DNA from: Algoriphagus algorifonticola
GTDB lineage: Bacteria > Bacteroidota > Bacteroidia > Cytophagales > Cyclobacteriaceae
Direction of reading: 5' to 3'
Assembly (NCBI RefSeq): GCF_007655305.1
Contig: NZ_VLOG01000040.1
Span: 1 to 64,000, forward strand
Length of the DNA: 64,000 bases
Part shown: positions 17,566 through 26,829 of the stretch, one piece after another
Layout: each line of letters starts with the position of its first letter
Numbering within the stretch: the first letter of the stretch is position 1
Notes under the pieces: model-generated
What the model was told of the DNA's origin: nothing
The model's database searches: none
What the model saw: the letters and a program-made list of their open reading frames with translations, nothing else
Program-made: the position numbers and the translations under genes

Positions 17566-18378
17566 TTAAGAATTAGAGAAAGGTTTCATATACAACCAGG
17601 ACATTCCTTTTGGCCTTCTTTCATCTAAAGCATATCGTTTCTCTTTTTCAGATAGCATGTGTAGAGGGTAACTTAATACTCTTCCAGAATAGTCAAGAGC
17701 TATTTGAATAGCATGGCTTGCTTGGAACCTTTCCACTAAGGCTTTTTGAATTCCCGGAAAAAAACAATCATGAACCTCTACCAAAATCTCGCATTTTAAT
17801 AAGCTTTTGCTTTTTAAAGGATCTAATAAAGACAATTCATGACCTTCTATATCACAAAAAAGTAAAGTCGATTCATCACAATGCTGATCTAAAAATTTAT
17901 GGTCTACCTCCTTAATAAAATCGATATTCTTCAATCCATTTCGAACTGAAAGTTCCTTTGCTAGTGCAAGTGCATTTTCATTAATATCGCATGCAATTAT
18001 TTGGGCAGTCGGGATTGATCGGGCAAATCCAATTGCATAAAAGCCTTCAGCACAACCAACATCAATAATTCTTTTGTATTTGTTTGATGCCAAAATCTGG
18101 AAAATCCAATCATGTATCGGTTCTTCATAGGCTCCTATAATTTTCGGAAGCAACATGCTTCCACTAGCCATCCCCCCATATTTCATTCCTTTGAAAGGTC
18201 CCTGAAGAACAACCATCTGATCATTAAACCCAAGTTTATTCAGAATTTGATGTTGTAAATTTTCCTCCTCTTTTTTTAAAGCCTGACTTAATTCTTGACT
18301 CTTTTTATAAGAATTTGTCTTTCTATAAAAAGATCTATACAAGCCATATAATGACTTTTTAAGAGAATTTGCGAGCAT
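17566..18378 (-). CDS. FkbM-like SAM-dependent methyltransferase
   Basis: The 270-residue form begins at ATG 18378; a TTG at 18417, only 5 nt after the deacetylase stop, would add 13 residues and is possible given the frequent TTG starts here. A SAM-binding motif IIDVGCAEGFYAIGFA (about 100-115) is followed by ACDINENALALA and, later, LLFCDIEGHELSLL, matching the acidic DxEGxE motif of FkbM methyltransferases. It probably O-methylates a sugar of the glycan. It lies between the deacetylase and GT61 genes. Confidence 0.75.
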   Translation of the reverse strand: MLANSLKKSLYGLYRSFYRKTNSYKKSQELSQALKKEEENLQHQILNKLGFNDQMVVLQGPFKGMKYGGMASGSMLLPKIIGAYEEPIHDWIFQILASNKYKRIIDVGCAEGFYAIGFARSIPTAQIIACDINENALALAKELSVRNGLKNIDFIKEVDHKFLDQHCDESTLLFCDIEGHELSLLDPLKSKSLLKCEILVEVHDCFFPGIQKALVERFQASHAIQIALDYSGRVLSYPLHMLSEKEKRYALDERRPKGMSWLYMKPFSNS

Positions 18379-18422
18379 ATGAGATTTTTCTGTAAATGAG
18401 ATGTTATTAAGATTCAAAAAAG

Positions 18423-19388
18423 TTAATTTTTTTGATTTCTGGGGGAAAATTTTTCAGTTGTTATGTCATTTGTATCAATTCGACTTAATTGAAAGGCATT
18501 GTTCGAGTTTACACGAGCAACTCCTGGAGATACTGTAAGTGCAAGCTTGAATCCCATTGATTTTATCACTTCAATCGTATCAGAATTATAGCCCCCATGA
18601 GGATAGCACATTGTCTTGGTGTTTTCATTCACCCCAATTGAACCTAAAAACTGACTACACTTGGATATTTCCTCCTCCTGCTCTTTTCTTGAGAGCAGAT
18701 TAAGCCATGGATGAGAGTATGTGTGATTTCCAAGATGCATCCCAGAAGAAACCATGTATTCTAACTGATCCTTACACATATATAATTCCTTACTGAATGA
18801 CTCTTCGTCCATCCTGACGGAATCCCTAAACAACTCATCAATCAATTGATTTCTATAAGGCTGAGGAATAACCTTCTGAAGCATTCTTTTTATCAGCATA
18901 ATCTCTCCGCAATCGTTGAGGTGTGGTATAGCATGCATCTGAAATAGGCTATCGGAATCAGGAAGAGGAATTTCCCTTCTGATCTTATCTACTTCTTCAA
19001 ATATTTTCTTGATAATTTCTCTTTTATTCGAATTTAAGGCTAAAATAAAATGAATCTTATTCACATTTAAGACTCTGTTTTCAGTAATCATTTGAGATGG
19101 AATGTAAAAACTTCCCTGAATACCCCACTTTTTTAATATTGGAAAAACCTGAGCAAAATGATCTGAATACGAATCATCAAAAGTAAGTATTGCTGCATTT
19201 TCCGGAAGTTTAGATTGGCTCACGATTGCATCAATCAAATCTTCCATTGTAATCAATTTATAATTATTCTTCAAAAAGGCCACTTGCTCCTTAAATAAAG
19301 ACGTTTCAAGCCCCTTTATTCCTGGAAATCGTGACTTTTTAATTTCTCGAACATAATGATAAACAACAATAGAAACGGTATTAGTCAT
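18423..19388 (-). CDS. Polysaccharide deacetylase (NodB/CE4 domain)
   Basis: Removes N- or O-acetyl groups from a carbohydrate. Starting at ATG 19388 it gives 321 residues beginning MTNTVSIVVYHYV, the usual start of this family. An earlier in-frame start at 19418 would lengthen the overlap with the preceding gene. CE4 motifs are present: TFDDSYSDHF (catalytic Asp and metal Asp, near 80), GNHTYSHPWL (metal His pair, near 220) and CYPHGGYN (near 260). There is no signal peptide, so it is probably cytoplasmic and acts on a lipid-linked intermediate, or leaves by another route. It overlaps the stop of the GNAT gene by 8 nt. Confidence 0.85.
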   Translation of the reverse strand: MTNTVSIVVYHYVREIKKSRFPGIKGLETSLFKEQVAFLKNNYKLITMEDLIDAIVSQSKLPENAAILTFDDSYSDHFAQVFPILKKWGIQGSFYIPSQMITENRVLNVNKIHFILALNSNKREIIKKIFEEVDKIRREIPLPDSDSLFQMHAIPHLNDCGEIMLIKRMLQKVIPQPYRNQLIDELFRDSVRMDEESFSKELYMCKDQLEYMVSSGMHLGNHTYSHPWLNLLSRKEQEEEISKCSQFLGSIGVNENTKTMCYPHGGYNSDTIEVIKSMGFKLALTVSPGVARVNSNNAFQLSRIDTNDITTEKFSPRNQKN

Positions 19389-20511
19389 TAGTTTTAAAAG
19401 TTTGGTCCAATTTTGCAATTCTATCTCTGTCTGAATCCATTCGGGTAAAATAGATGTCTTCAGACCTTAAAGAACGAATCTCTTGGTTAAAAAGGTTACT
19501 ATAAATTGCTAAATATTCTTGATTGGGTCTATTTTCAACTGGAGAAGAAACCTGAGGAAATAAAGCTGCATCGTCTTCATCTAACCTGATAAATCCTTGG
19601 TCTAGCAATTCATCGCTATAAAGATTTCCAATTTTGGAAAACTCTAAATAGATATGATTTCTTTGAAAGCTCCAAATTTTAATTTTCTTTAAGAGAGATC
19701 TAACTAATCTAGGCCTGCCGTATAAATCAATGATCCTACCTATCTTTTTACCGGATGGTTCTAACTTTTCTTCTCTTATTACAGCATATGCATTTATTTC
19801 ATCTCCTACTTTTTCAATAAATATTTTGTAATCAATGAATGGATTGTCTAAAAATCTCCAAGAGATGAAATCTTTATCTCTATGAGTAGTACAAGTGGCA
19901 TGCACACCCAAATCGAAGGAATAGTTCTTTAAATTTTCATTTTTAACTGGTTGAATCCCCATACCCTCTTCAACGCTTTTTGGAATAAAAGTAACCGGCG
20001 CCAACGATTGAGCTCTTTCAGTATTTTGCCCCATTCCAGAAATAATTAAAAAAGAATCCTCTTTAAAATTTAGTATAAACCTACTAAATCTTAAATGATC
20101 AAACACCTGATATCCCAATTTTTTGTAAAATTTGTGGGTTTCAAGGCTCATTCCTAAGGCAGCATTCACCACATTCTCCTCAAAAAGTATTTTGACAAGG
20201 TTTCCATTGAACCCCAAGCCTCTATATTCCGGTAAAGTGTAGGCATTTACTCCCCATGCTACTTGCAAGGTTTTTTCGCCTAGTTGCAGTTTATATTGTA
20301 GTCCCCCATAGTGAGAAACTATTTCACCTGTTGGATTTAAGCCAATCCAATTTGATGAAAAAAATTGAGATGGATCATAAGGATTTCTGAAATAATATTT
20401 TAAAAAATCGAAGGATTGAAATGCGGTATTTGAGCCATAAGCTTTCAAAAAAAAAGAAGCGATCTTGGATAGATCATCAAGCTGGGCCTTCCTTAAAATT
20501 AAATCTCCCAT
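19381..20511 (-). CDS. GNAT-family acyltransferase
   Basis: A 376-residue protein with an N-terminal GNAT fold: LILRKAQLDDLSKIASFF at about 4-21, WGVNAYTLPEYRGLGFNG near 90-107 (the acetyl-CoA loop RGLGFNG) and HKFYKKLGYQVF near 128. The C-terminal half looks like a second, degenerate GNAT-like domain (AVIREEK, IIDLYGRPRLVRSLLKK). Such two-part proteins occur in polysaccharide loci and may acylate an amino sugar. It is flanked by the exostosin-like and deacetylase genes and overlaps the latter by 8 nt. Acyl donor and acceptor are unknown. Confidence 0.7.
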   Translation of the reverse strand: MGDLILRKAQLDDLSKIASFFLKAYGSNTAFQSFDFLKYYFRNPYDPSQFFSSNWIGLNPTGEIVSHYGGLQYKLQLGEKTLQVAWGVNAYTLPEYRGLGFNGNLVKILFEENVVNAALGMSLETHKFYKKLGYQVFDHLRFSRFILNFKEDSFLIISGMGQNTERAQSLAPVTFIPKSVEEGMGIQPVKNENLKNYSFDLGVHATCTTHRDKDFISWRFLDNPFIDYKIFIEKVGDEINAYAVIREEKLEPSGKKIGRIIDLYGRPRLVRSLLKKIKIWSFQRNHIYLEFSKIGNLYSDELLDQGFIRLDEDDAALFPQVSSPVENRPNQEYLAIYSNLFNQEIRSLRSEDIYFTRMDSDRDRIAKLDQTFKTND

Positions 20512-20526
20512 TTTTTTAAGAAAAAC

Positions 20527-21588
20527 TTACCTCAAATTATTTCTTAATTCGATATTCATGGCCTTGAAATAGGACGGTTTTCTAAAATAATCCATCCAAA
20601 CCTTCCTGCATTCAGACTGAATACGTTGGAGGTCTTCAAGGGTTTTATCTTTTAAAAACCCATGGATATACTGGTCGGCCTTTAACCTATTTTCAAAAGG
20701 AACCCGAACAATAAAATTGTCATAATTTAATTGGGATTCAAAGGGCAAAAGGGAATCTGATTCAATGACTACAGGGATACGTCCCATAGCCAGAGTTTGA
20801 AAAAATCTTACAGAATAATTTCCAAATCCCCTGATGCAAAGTGTAAAAAGGTTTCTATTTATATTTTCAAAAAACTCTGACTCTAACTGCATTAAGTCTT
20901 CTTCACTTTTACCTCCCCCTTTATATCTTTCTCTTTTAAGAAAATTTGTGTCTATTAATGAAGATTTTTCCAAGTGATTTAAAATTTTCGCACGTTCACT
21001 GGCTGCGAAAAAAAAGGGAATATATAAATGGGTCTTGTCTCCAAGCAATTTTTTAGCATTTAATTGTAGATATTGAAGCCTATCTTTTAAGTACTTTAAA
21101 CCATGAGAAGTTGCCTGCCCACAGAATCCAACACTAAAGCGGGATAGGTCTTGAATAGGTTCCCATATTTCCCCAACCCATTTGGCATATGGATCTTTGG
21201 GCAATAATGCGGGAATTGAAATTTGATTAGGCAGACTTTTGTAAGCTCCGGGAGTTAAAATAATTACATCATCAAATCCTGGGTTGAAAATCAGATCTGC
21301 GTCTGAAACAACAAATACCTTTTTATTAAAAGCTCTTCCTATATGGACATGACTTTTTATTTTTTCACGGCCAAGTTGATTTTTTACAAGTTCAGAAAGA
21401 GGAACCGGAATAAAAATTAAATCTGCATCTTCAGGTTTTTCGACAATGGTAAAATAATCTGTCGCCTCGGAGAGGATTTGAATACTTTGGTCCGTACTTC
21501 TTAAAAAGAGGTCAAATACATATCCTTCAGGGAATAAGGATTGGTCAAAGTATAGTTTAACTTGCTGTAGGCTATCCTTTTCAATCAT
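20527..21588 (-). CDS. Exostosin-like (GT47-type) glycosyltransferase
   Basis: A 353-residue protein related to the exostosin/GT47 family. Evidence is the C-terminal motif block IRGFGNYSVRFFQTLAMGRIPVVI near 260-283 with the following LLPF...NYDNFIVRVPFEN, which is the usual nucleotide-sugar binding region. The N-terminal half has the EDADLIFIPVP segment typical of the family. No signal peptide is seen. Family members in bacteria act in capsule or O-antigen assembly; the sugar cannot be told. The GT8 gene stop lies 6 nt before its start. Confidence 0.75.
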   Translation of the reverse strand: MIEKDSLQQVKLYFDQSLFPEGYVFDLFLRSTDQSIQILSEATDYFTIVEKPEDADLIFIPVPLSELVKNQLGREKIKSHVHIGRAFNKKVFVVSDADLIFNPGFDDVIILTPGAYKSLPNQISIPALLPKDPYAKWVGEIWEPIQDLSRFSVGFCGQATSHGLKYLKDRLQYLQLNAKKLLGDKTHLYIPFFFAASERAKILNHLEKSSLIDTNFLKRERYKGGGKSEEDLMQLESEFFENINRNLFTLCIRGFGNYSVRFFQTLAMGRIPVVIESDSLLPFESQLNYDNFIVRVPFENRLKADQYIHGFLKDKTLEDLQRIQSECRKVWMDYFRKPSYFKAMNIELRNNLR

Positions 21589-21594
21589 AAAAAT

Positions 21595-22518
21595 CTATTT
21601 CATTAGCTTAAATTTTCCTCTCGGAAAAAATCTATACTGAAATCTTCTGATTCCCTGCCTGAAAATTTTAGGAGTTAAATATTTAATAAAATTGAGGGCA
21701 TTAAAATCCTCAGGCAAAGATCTGGAATAAGGAGTTTGTCTCAAGAATTTCCAAAATTTCTTTTTGAATGGATGTTGATTACTGGTATGCCAAGGCTTAC
21801 TGGTGCCGGTGAAATGAACTATTAAAGGATTCTTTTTCGCTTTGTTTATATCTTCTTTACTACATCCGCAATCACCAAATTCAAAGTCTCCTTCGTATAC
21901 ATCCACCGTTAAGTTATGAGACAATGGGAGCCTTACCCAATGATTTTTAGCAAGTGCGTTTAAGCCACATTGGTCCACGAAGCGGATTAATTTGGGGTTA
22001 TCACTTACAAAATCAATTACTCTTCTTCCGAAGTTCTCTTCGCGCCACTTTCTAAGATTTAGTAACATTACTCCAGAATTAAAGTATCCATCCTCTTTAC
22101 TAACACCCAGTTCTGGATGCCAACTAACCCCAGGAGTACAAACTGCTGCTAAATAGTAATTTGTTAATGGCGTTTCCCAAATGGGAAGAAGAGAACCTAA
22201 GATTAACAGGTCCGCATCTAGATATATTACTTTATCCTCTTTGACAAATTCAGGGATAAGTAAACGATAGTAATTAGCTTTTTGGAAATGAAGAGTGGTA
22301 ACAAGACCTGATAAATCATCATCTGAAATCTGAATTAACTCAAAGTCTATATCATTACCCCCTATTATTTCCTTAATTTTTTCCTGATCACTTTCAGGAA
22401 TTTCATCAGTCAAAACAATAAGCTTTTTCAACTCACCCTTGTTATGAAGAAGGAGAGAATGAAGCGTAACTGCAAAAGGTAGCAGAAATGATTTATTGAT
22501 GGTAAAAACTATAATCAA
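21595..22518 (-). CDS. GT8-family glycosyltransferase
   Basis: A 307-residue retaining transferase of the LgtC/glycogenin type. It opens IIVFTINKSFLLPFAVTLHSLL (only the first motif is diagnostic), has the metal-binding DADLL at about 100, YFNSGVMLLNLRKW at about 142-155, DQCGLNAL near 180 and HFTG...KPWH near 235-242. The start is a TTG at 22518, with no suitable ATG in frame, which fits the family's usual N-terminus. It is the first gene after a gap of about 520 nt and leads a run of six genes. Donor may be UDP-Gal or UDP-Glc. Confidence 0.85.
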   Translation of the reverse strand: MIIVFTINKSFLLPFAVTLHSLLLHNKGELKKLIVLTDEIPESDQEKIKEIIGGNDIDFELIQISDDDLSGLVTTLHFQKANYYRLLIPEFVKEDKVIYLDADLLILGSLLPIWETPLTNYYLAAVCTPGVSWHPELGVSKEDGYFNSGVMLLNLRKWREENFGRRVIDFVSDNPKLIRFVDQCGLNALAKNHWVRLPLSHNLTVDVYEGDFEFGDCGCSKEDINKAKKNPLIVHFTGTSKPWHTSNQHPFKKKFWKFLRQTPYSRSLPEDFNALNFIKYLTPKIFRQGIRRFQYRFFPRGKFKLMK

Positions 22519-23040
22519 ATGACAAAAATTTACTGTGACTATCTTGTTATTGGAGTTCAGAAGTTATGAGATTCTATAAAAGATATATCTTCTAAAGCAA
22601 TTTACCCCGAATTACCGATTTAAAAACGAAACTAAGCTTTTTTTAAATAAAGATAAATAGCTAGTATCAGAAAAAATCAAAGAACCTTCACTCCTCAAAA
22701 TGGGCAGAAGATTATTTTTATTTATAAGGAGGGTGTAGGATGCGGAATCTAATCAAGCTACACTATTTAATATTTAGTAATAGGTATCTAACTGGCATGA
22801 AGGGGTTCAAATCATCATTACAAAAAAATCAAGAGGATTTTTCATGGGATTAAATAAATAGATGATTGCAAAAAAATATCATTGAAGGTTGGGCTAAGAA
22901 ATTTTAAAAGCTTTTCACTCGAAAAAATTCAAACACCTATATCTTTTAGGTTGGTAAAAAGAGTATTTTTTATTCAATGAAAAATTCGTTTTGAAAAAAA
23001 CATTGAGTTTATCTCTTAAAAAAGTTGAAAAAAGCCATTC
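22519..23040. other. AT-rich intergenic region
   Basis: About 520 nt between the second asparagine-synthase-like gene and the GT8 gene, with no convincing gene. It contains a 37-codon plus-strand ORF at 22740-22853 (see separate entry) and no recognised promoter consensus. Confidence 0.6.
22740..22853 (+). CDS. Doubtful 37-residue small ORF
   Basis: ATG at 22740 is preceded by AAGGAGG at 22726-22732, a good Shine-Dalgarno match at suitable spacing. The ORF runs opposite to its neighbours to a TAA at 22851. The translation (MRNLIKLHYLIFSNRY...) resembles nothing I recognise. Bacteroidota often do not use strong Shine-Dalgarno sites, so the match may be chance. Confidence 0.12.
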   Translation: MRNLIKLHYLIFSNRYLTGMKGFKSSLQKNQEDFSWD

Positions 23041-24885
23041 TCATTTTTGGAAAGAAATTTCATACCATAAGGAAGTGAAAAATAGCTGCTTCATCCAACC
23101 CAGGTTTGATTTTGGATTATTTTTAAAATTTTCAACTGCCTTTTTGATATCAATGTGAGATAAAAATCCCATTTCAAAAAGTTCTGATTTATGCATTGAT
23201 TCTAAATGCTGTCTCAACTCAGGATTTTCCATAATATATCGATCCCAGGGCATGGATAAACCGATTTTCCTATGATTTCTGATATAGTCTGGGAGCTTTT
23301 TCCCGAAACTATCCATGGCCAATAACTTTCCTTTTCCCTTACTATTAAAGTATTTATCATGAACTGATGCCGCTCCGACCACTAATCGATAGTCTAAGTA
23401 AGGTTCTCTGCATTCAATTGAAGCCCCCATAGTAGTTCTATCATTTTTATCATTTAAAGAATGTAAGTGAGTGTGCTGCTCCAGATACAAAAGTTGACGA
23501 TAACGATTTTTCGGAAAAAGAGACTTGGCTTCTTCCAAAATATTAATTCGATATTCGGGTAGTAAGTTTGAAGATAGAATTCCTAGTTTTTTCAAATCAG
23601 AAAGATATACCTCATTTGCATTCATGAGCATTTGTGCATCAGGATTCCTCAAAGACATATATCGTTTTAGCTTTTTCAATCTATCTTGAGACAGATATTT
23701 CTCAGGGATTAGATTCAATAAGCTGAGCATGCTATATCTGAATTCGCCATCGTGTACTTTGTACCTTACATATCCACCTAACACCTCATCAGCACCCTCC
23801 CCTGTCAATAATACGGTTACTTTCTTTTTTGCCTCCAAACTCAGTCCCAGTAATACATTATCTGTAAAATGCATCAATGGTTCATCATTGATTCTTATGG
23901 CTTGCTTGGTGAGTTCAACCTGCCTTTGTCCTAAAAACTCATGACCATTATATTCTACTCCCAATTCATTGGAAAATCTTTCAGCAATACTGGACTCATC
24001 GTGTTCGTAGCCTTTAAATTTCACATTCCAAGAACTCAATCCAGTGAAACCTTGGGTAGCTTGACTGTAAACAATTCCACTACTATCTAATCCTCCACTC
24101 AGCAAAGTACCTACAGGAACATCTGAGATCATTCTTAACTTCACGCTATCAAAAAATGTCTCTTCAAACCATTCGATTGGATTCTTAATATCCTTGAAAT
24201 TTTTGGCTTCTTCTCCTAAATGAAACCATCTTTTGGTCTGAACTACTCTGCTATCCTGTGAAAGAGTCATCAAATGTCCAGGAAGTAATCTTTTCACCCC
24301 CTTGAAAATGGTGTTTTCACCTGATACAAATCGGTAAATAAACAACTCATCTAAATACGATGGATCAATTTCTTTACCAATGCCTCCAGCGAATATGCCC
24401 TTGGGCTCGCTTGCAAAGCTAAATCCCAAATCATTTTGATGATAAAATAAGGGTTTAACTCCAAATCTATCCCTAACTAGACTCAGCTGTTTTTTAGTTT
24501 TATCCCAAAAAGCAAATGCAAAAAATCCGTTTAGCCGAGAAAGAACATCAAATCCATACTCCATCAAAAGAAATAACAATACTTCAGTATCTGAAGTGGT
24601 TTTGAATTGATAGCCTTTTGATTTTAGCTCAGGATAAAACTCCTGAAAATTAAAAATCTCCCCATTATACACCAGTATATAATTTCCGCAAGGAGAATGA
24701 AAGGGCTGATTCGCATGCTCGGACAAATCCAAAATAGAAAGACGCCTATGACCTAAAGCTAAAGTCTCCTCAATGTAAGTACCCTCTGCATCAGGACCTC
24801 TGTGAAAAATTGCATCATTCATTGATTTTAATCTTTCAGGAGAAGCAACTTGATGATTCTGCCAAAAGCCTACTATTCCGCACAT
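23041..24885 (-). CDS. Asparagine synthase (glutamine-hydrolysing)-like amidotransferase, copy 2
   Basis: A 614-residue AsnB-type protein. MCGIVG provides the Cys2 nucleophile of the glutaminase domain. GHRRLSILDLSEH lies near 46, the synthetase ATP loop SGGLDSSG near 263 and LLTGEGADEVLGGY near 356. It sits downstream of a GT4 and a nucleotide-sugar epimerase in a tightly packed run, so a role amidating a uronic acid of the glycan is more likely than asparagine supply. The conserved active-site residues are present, so there is no sign of inactivation. Confidence 0.9.
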   Translation of the reverse strand: MCGIVGFWQNHQVASPERLKSMNDAIFHRGPDAEGTYIEETLALGHRRLSILDLSEHANQPFHSPCGNYILVYNGEIFNFQEFYPELKSKGYQFKTTSDTEVLLFLLMEYGFDVLSRLNGFFAFAFWDKTKKQLSLVRDRFGVKPLFYHQNDLGFSFASEPKGIFAGGIGKEIDPSYLDELFIYRFVSGENTIFKGVKRLLPGHLMTLSQDSRVVQTKRWFHLGEEAKNFKDIKNPIEWFEETFFDSVKLRMISDVPVGTLLSGGLDSSGIVYSQATQGFTGLSSWNVKFKGYEHDESSIAERFSNELGVEYNGHEFLGQRQVELTKQAIRINDEPLMHFTDNVLLGLSLEAKKKVTVLLTGEGADEVLGGYVRYKVHDGEFRYSMLSLLNLIPEKYLSQDRLKKLKRYMSLRNPDAQMLMNANEVYLSDLKKLGILSSNLLPEYRINILEEAKSLFPKNRYRQLLYLEQHTHLHSLNDKNDRTTMGASIECREPYLDYRLVVGAASVHDKYFNSKGKGKLLAMDSFGKKLPDYIRNHRKIGLSMPWDRYIMENPELRQHLESMHKSELFEMGFLSHIDIKKAVENFKNNPKSNLGWMKQLFFTSLWYEISFQK

Positions 24886-24895
24886 ATTTAAATTA

Positions 24896-25930
24896 TTATT
24901 TTAAAAGCTGTTGGTATCGGGACCATATTATTTTCATATTCTTATTGAAGTCAACTTCAGATTCAATATAAGCCCTGTTTTCTATGATGTATTCGGTGAA
25001 TTTGCTTCTGCTGGCCAAAAACAACTCTATGGCATCGGCCAATTTCTGAGCATCACCTGAAGGAACTAACAATCCATTTTGTCCTGGACGAATAAATGCT
25101 CTATTGGAGGGCAGGTCTGTTACTATAGGAAAACAACCTCCAGCCATGGCCTCAAACAAAGAAGCTGAGACCCCTTCTGTTTCAGGTATAGCGACATAAA
25201 AATCAGAGTCATCCAATAAGACTGGTAATTTATCATTATCCACTCTTCCTAAAAACATCACCTGATTTGAGATCTGAAGATTTTTTGCAAGAAGCTTTAG
25301 ATCTTCCATCAAAACTCCATCTCCAACAATCCTTAGTTTTACTTCAATACCTTTCTCCTTCAGTAAGGCCAAAGATTGCAAAATAATATCATGTCTATAG
25401 ATATCTGAAAGGGATCTGGTAACAATTCCTATCGGAGTGGAATTGAACTCGTGTTTTTCTGAAAAAGTATATCGTTGAAGATTAATTCCTTTAGGTAAAA
25501 CCATGATTTTAGATGGAGCTGCCCCACTTTCAAGCATCGCATAAGTCATTACGTGGCCCCATGCATGTATCAAGTCCACATTTTTATAGACTCTTCTTTG
25601 AAAAAACCTCTTATAAAGGCCAGTAAACCCTTCCTCTGGGAAAGCATCCGTAATACCTTGTTGTGCGACTACTTTCACTCGTGCTTTGACCAATAAAGAA
25701 AAAAAACCATAACTCGTGGCTCTTTCCGCTAAGACTATATCAAAGGATTTTTGAGTTCGAAGTCTAATGAGTTGCACTAAAAAAAGGAGAAACAGAGAAA
25801 TCCTTTTCCATCTTCTCGGAGAAAATGGCACCTCCATAGTATCAATTTTAGCACCAGAGAAGGTTTCAATTCCTTCTATCCAAGTTTTGGCATCAGCACG
25901 ATAAGTTTCTCCCAGAAAAAGGATCTTCAT
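24896..25930 (-). CDS. GT4-family glycosyltransferase
   Basis: A 344-residue GT-B retaining transferase. The C-terminal domain has IGIVTRSL near 165, GDGVLMEDL near 203, LGRVDNDKLPVLLDDSDFYVAIPETEGVSASLFEAMAGG with its conserved EGxSxSxFEAMAGG core near 240-270, and a following CFPIVT. It uses a nucleotide-activated sugar at the cytoplasmic face. The stop of the upstream epimerase overlaps its start as ATGA, so the two are co-translated. Specificity is unknown. Confidence 0.85.
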   Translation of the reverse strand: MKILFLGETYRADAKTWIEGIETFSGAKIDTMEVPFSPRRWKRISLFLLFLVQLIRLRTQKSFDIVLAERATSYGFFSLLVKARVKVVAQQGITDAFPEEGFTGLYKRFFQRRVYKNVDLIHAWGHVMTYAMLESGAAPSKIMVLPKGINLQRYTFSEKHEFNSTPIGIVTRSLSDIYRHDIILQSLALLKEKGIEVKLRIVGDGVLMEDLKLLAKNLQISNQVMFLGRVDNDKLPVLLDDSDFYVAIPETEGVSASLFEAMAGGCFPIVTDLPSNRAFIRPGQNGLLVPSGDAQKLADAIELFLASRSKFTEYIIENRAYIESEVDFNKNMKIIWSRYQQLLK

Positions 25931-26829
25931 TTTTTGATTTTAATTTTATTTTTTAAAAAGTCCAAAACAGGAGTTGGCTTCCAATTCAAGTCGGTGACCG
26001 CTTTGGAATCATCAAAGGTTAAGGAGGAAGTCAACTTTTCTAAGCGATTGGAATTTACTGGAAAAAAGGAAATTTGATCTCCAACTTTAGCCATAAAGTT
26101 GACTAATTGAAAAGGGATAGATTTCAAAGACCTATTGCATCTATCTGAAAGCACTTGCTCTATTTCGCTGATACTAGGATGTATTCTGTCAGTTAAATTG
26201 AAAATGCCACATTTCCCATGTATATGTGGAATAAGCTTAGCAACATCTTCCGCAAGGACAATTGACTTTTTTGATGTATTATTTCTTAAACCAAAATAGA
26301 ACCCTTTTTTAATGGCATTAATCATCGCGCCTAGATTCCCTGGAGGATGGTTACCTGCTATCAATGGTAGTCTAAGAATTATTAATTTCACACCAGTTCT
26401 ATTAGACCATTCCTCAAGCATTTTTTCAGCAAGAATTTTACTTCTTGCATAAGGTGAGTCACCCAGTAAAGGACTTTCTTCTTTTATTCCCAACCCCTTT
26501 TCAATACCATAAACTGCAACCGTACTTATAAAAACAAAAGTTTCAGGTATGGCCTTGCTTGCCTCCAAAGACTCTAAAAGAAAGGAGGTTCCTTTTGTAT
26601 TCATCGAAAAAAAAGCCTCTTTTTCATCCTCTGTTTTAGGAATTGAATGGGCTTTTCCTGCACAATGAATTACCATTTTGACCTTTGGAATATCGGAGAC
26701 TACCGATCCGAAATCAAAATAAATGTCACTGGAAGGAGATCTCCCCAGAGTAAGAGTCTCTTTTTTAATTTTCTGATAAATTTCTGATCCAAGAAATCCT
26801 GTCGCACCTGTCAATAAATAGGAGTTCAT
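25927..26829 (-). CDS. NAD-dependent epimerase/reductase (extended SDR)
   Basis: A 300-residue extended short-chain dehydrogenase. The Rossmann motif TGATGFLG is at 7-14, VIHCAGKAH near 58-66, and the catalytic pair in SPYARSKILAEK (YxxxK) near 125-136. Proteins of this length and pattern, next to a WbuB-like GT4, act as nucleotide-sugar 4-epimerases or as UDP-4-keto-6-deoxy-GlcNAc reductases (WbpV-like). It overlaps the neighbouring genes on both sides by ATGA. No partner dehydratase (WbpM-like) is in the window, so the exact reaction is unresolved. Confidence 0.75.
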   Translation of the reverse strand: MNSYLLTGATGFLGSEIYQKIKKETLTLGRSPSSDIYFDFGSVVSDIPKVKMVIHCAGKAHSIPKTEDEKEAFFSMNTKGTSFLLESLEASKAIPETFVFISTVAVYGIEKGLGIKEESPLLGDSPYARSKILAEKMLEEWSNRTGVKLIILRLPLIAGNHPPGNLGAMINAIKKGFYFGLRNNTSKKSIVLAEDVAKLIPHIHGKCGIFNLTDRIHPSISEIEQVLSDRCNRSLKSIPFQLVNFMAKVGDQISFFPVNSNRLEKLTSSLTFDDSKAVTDLNWKPTPVLDFLKNKIKIKK

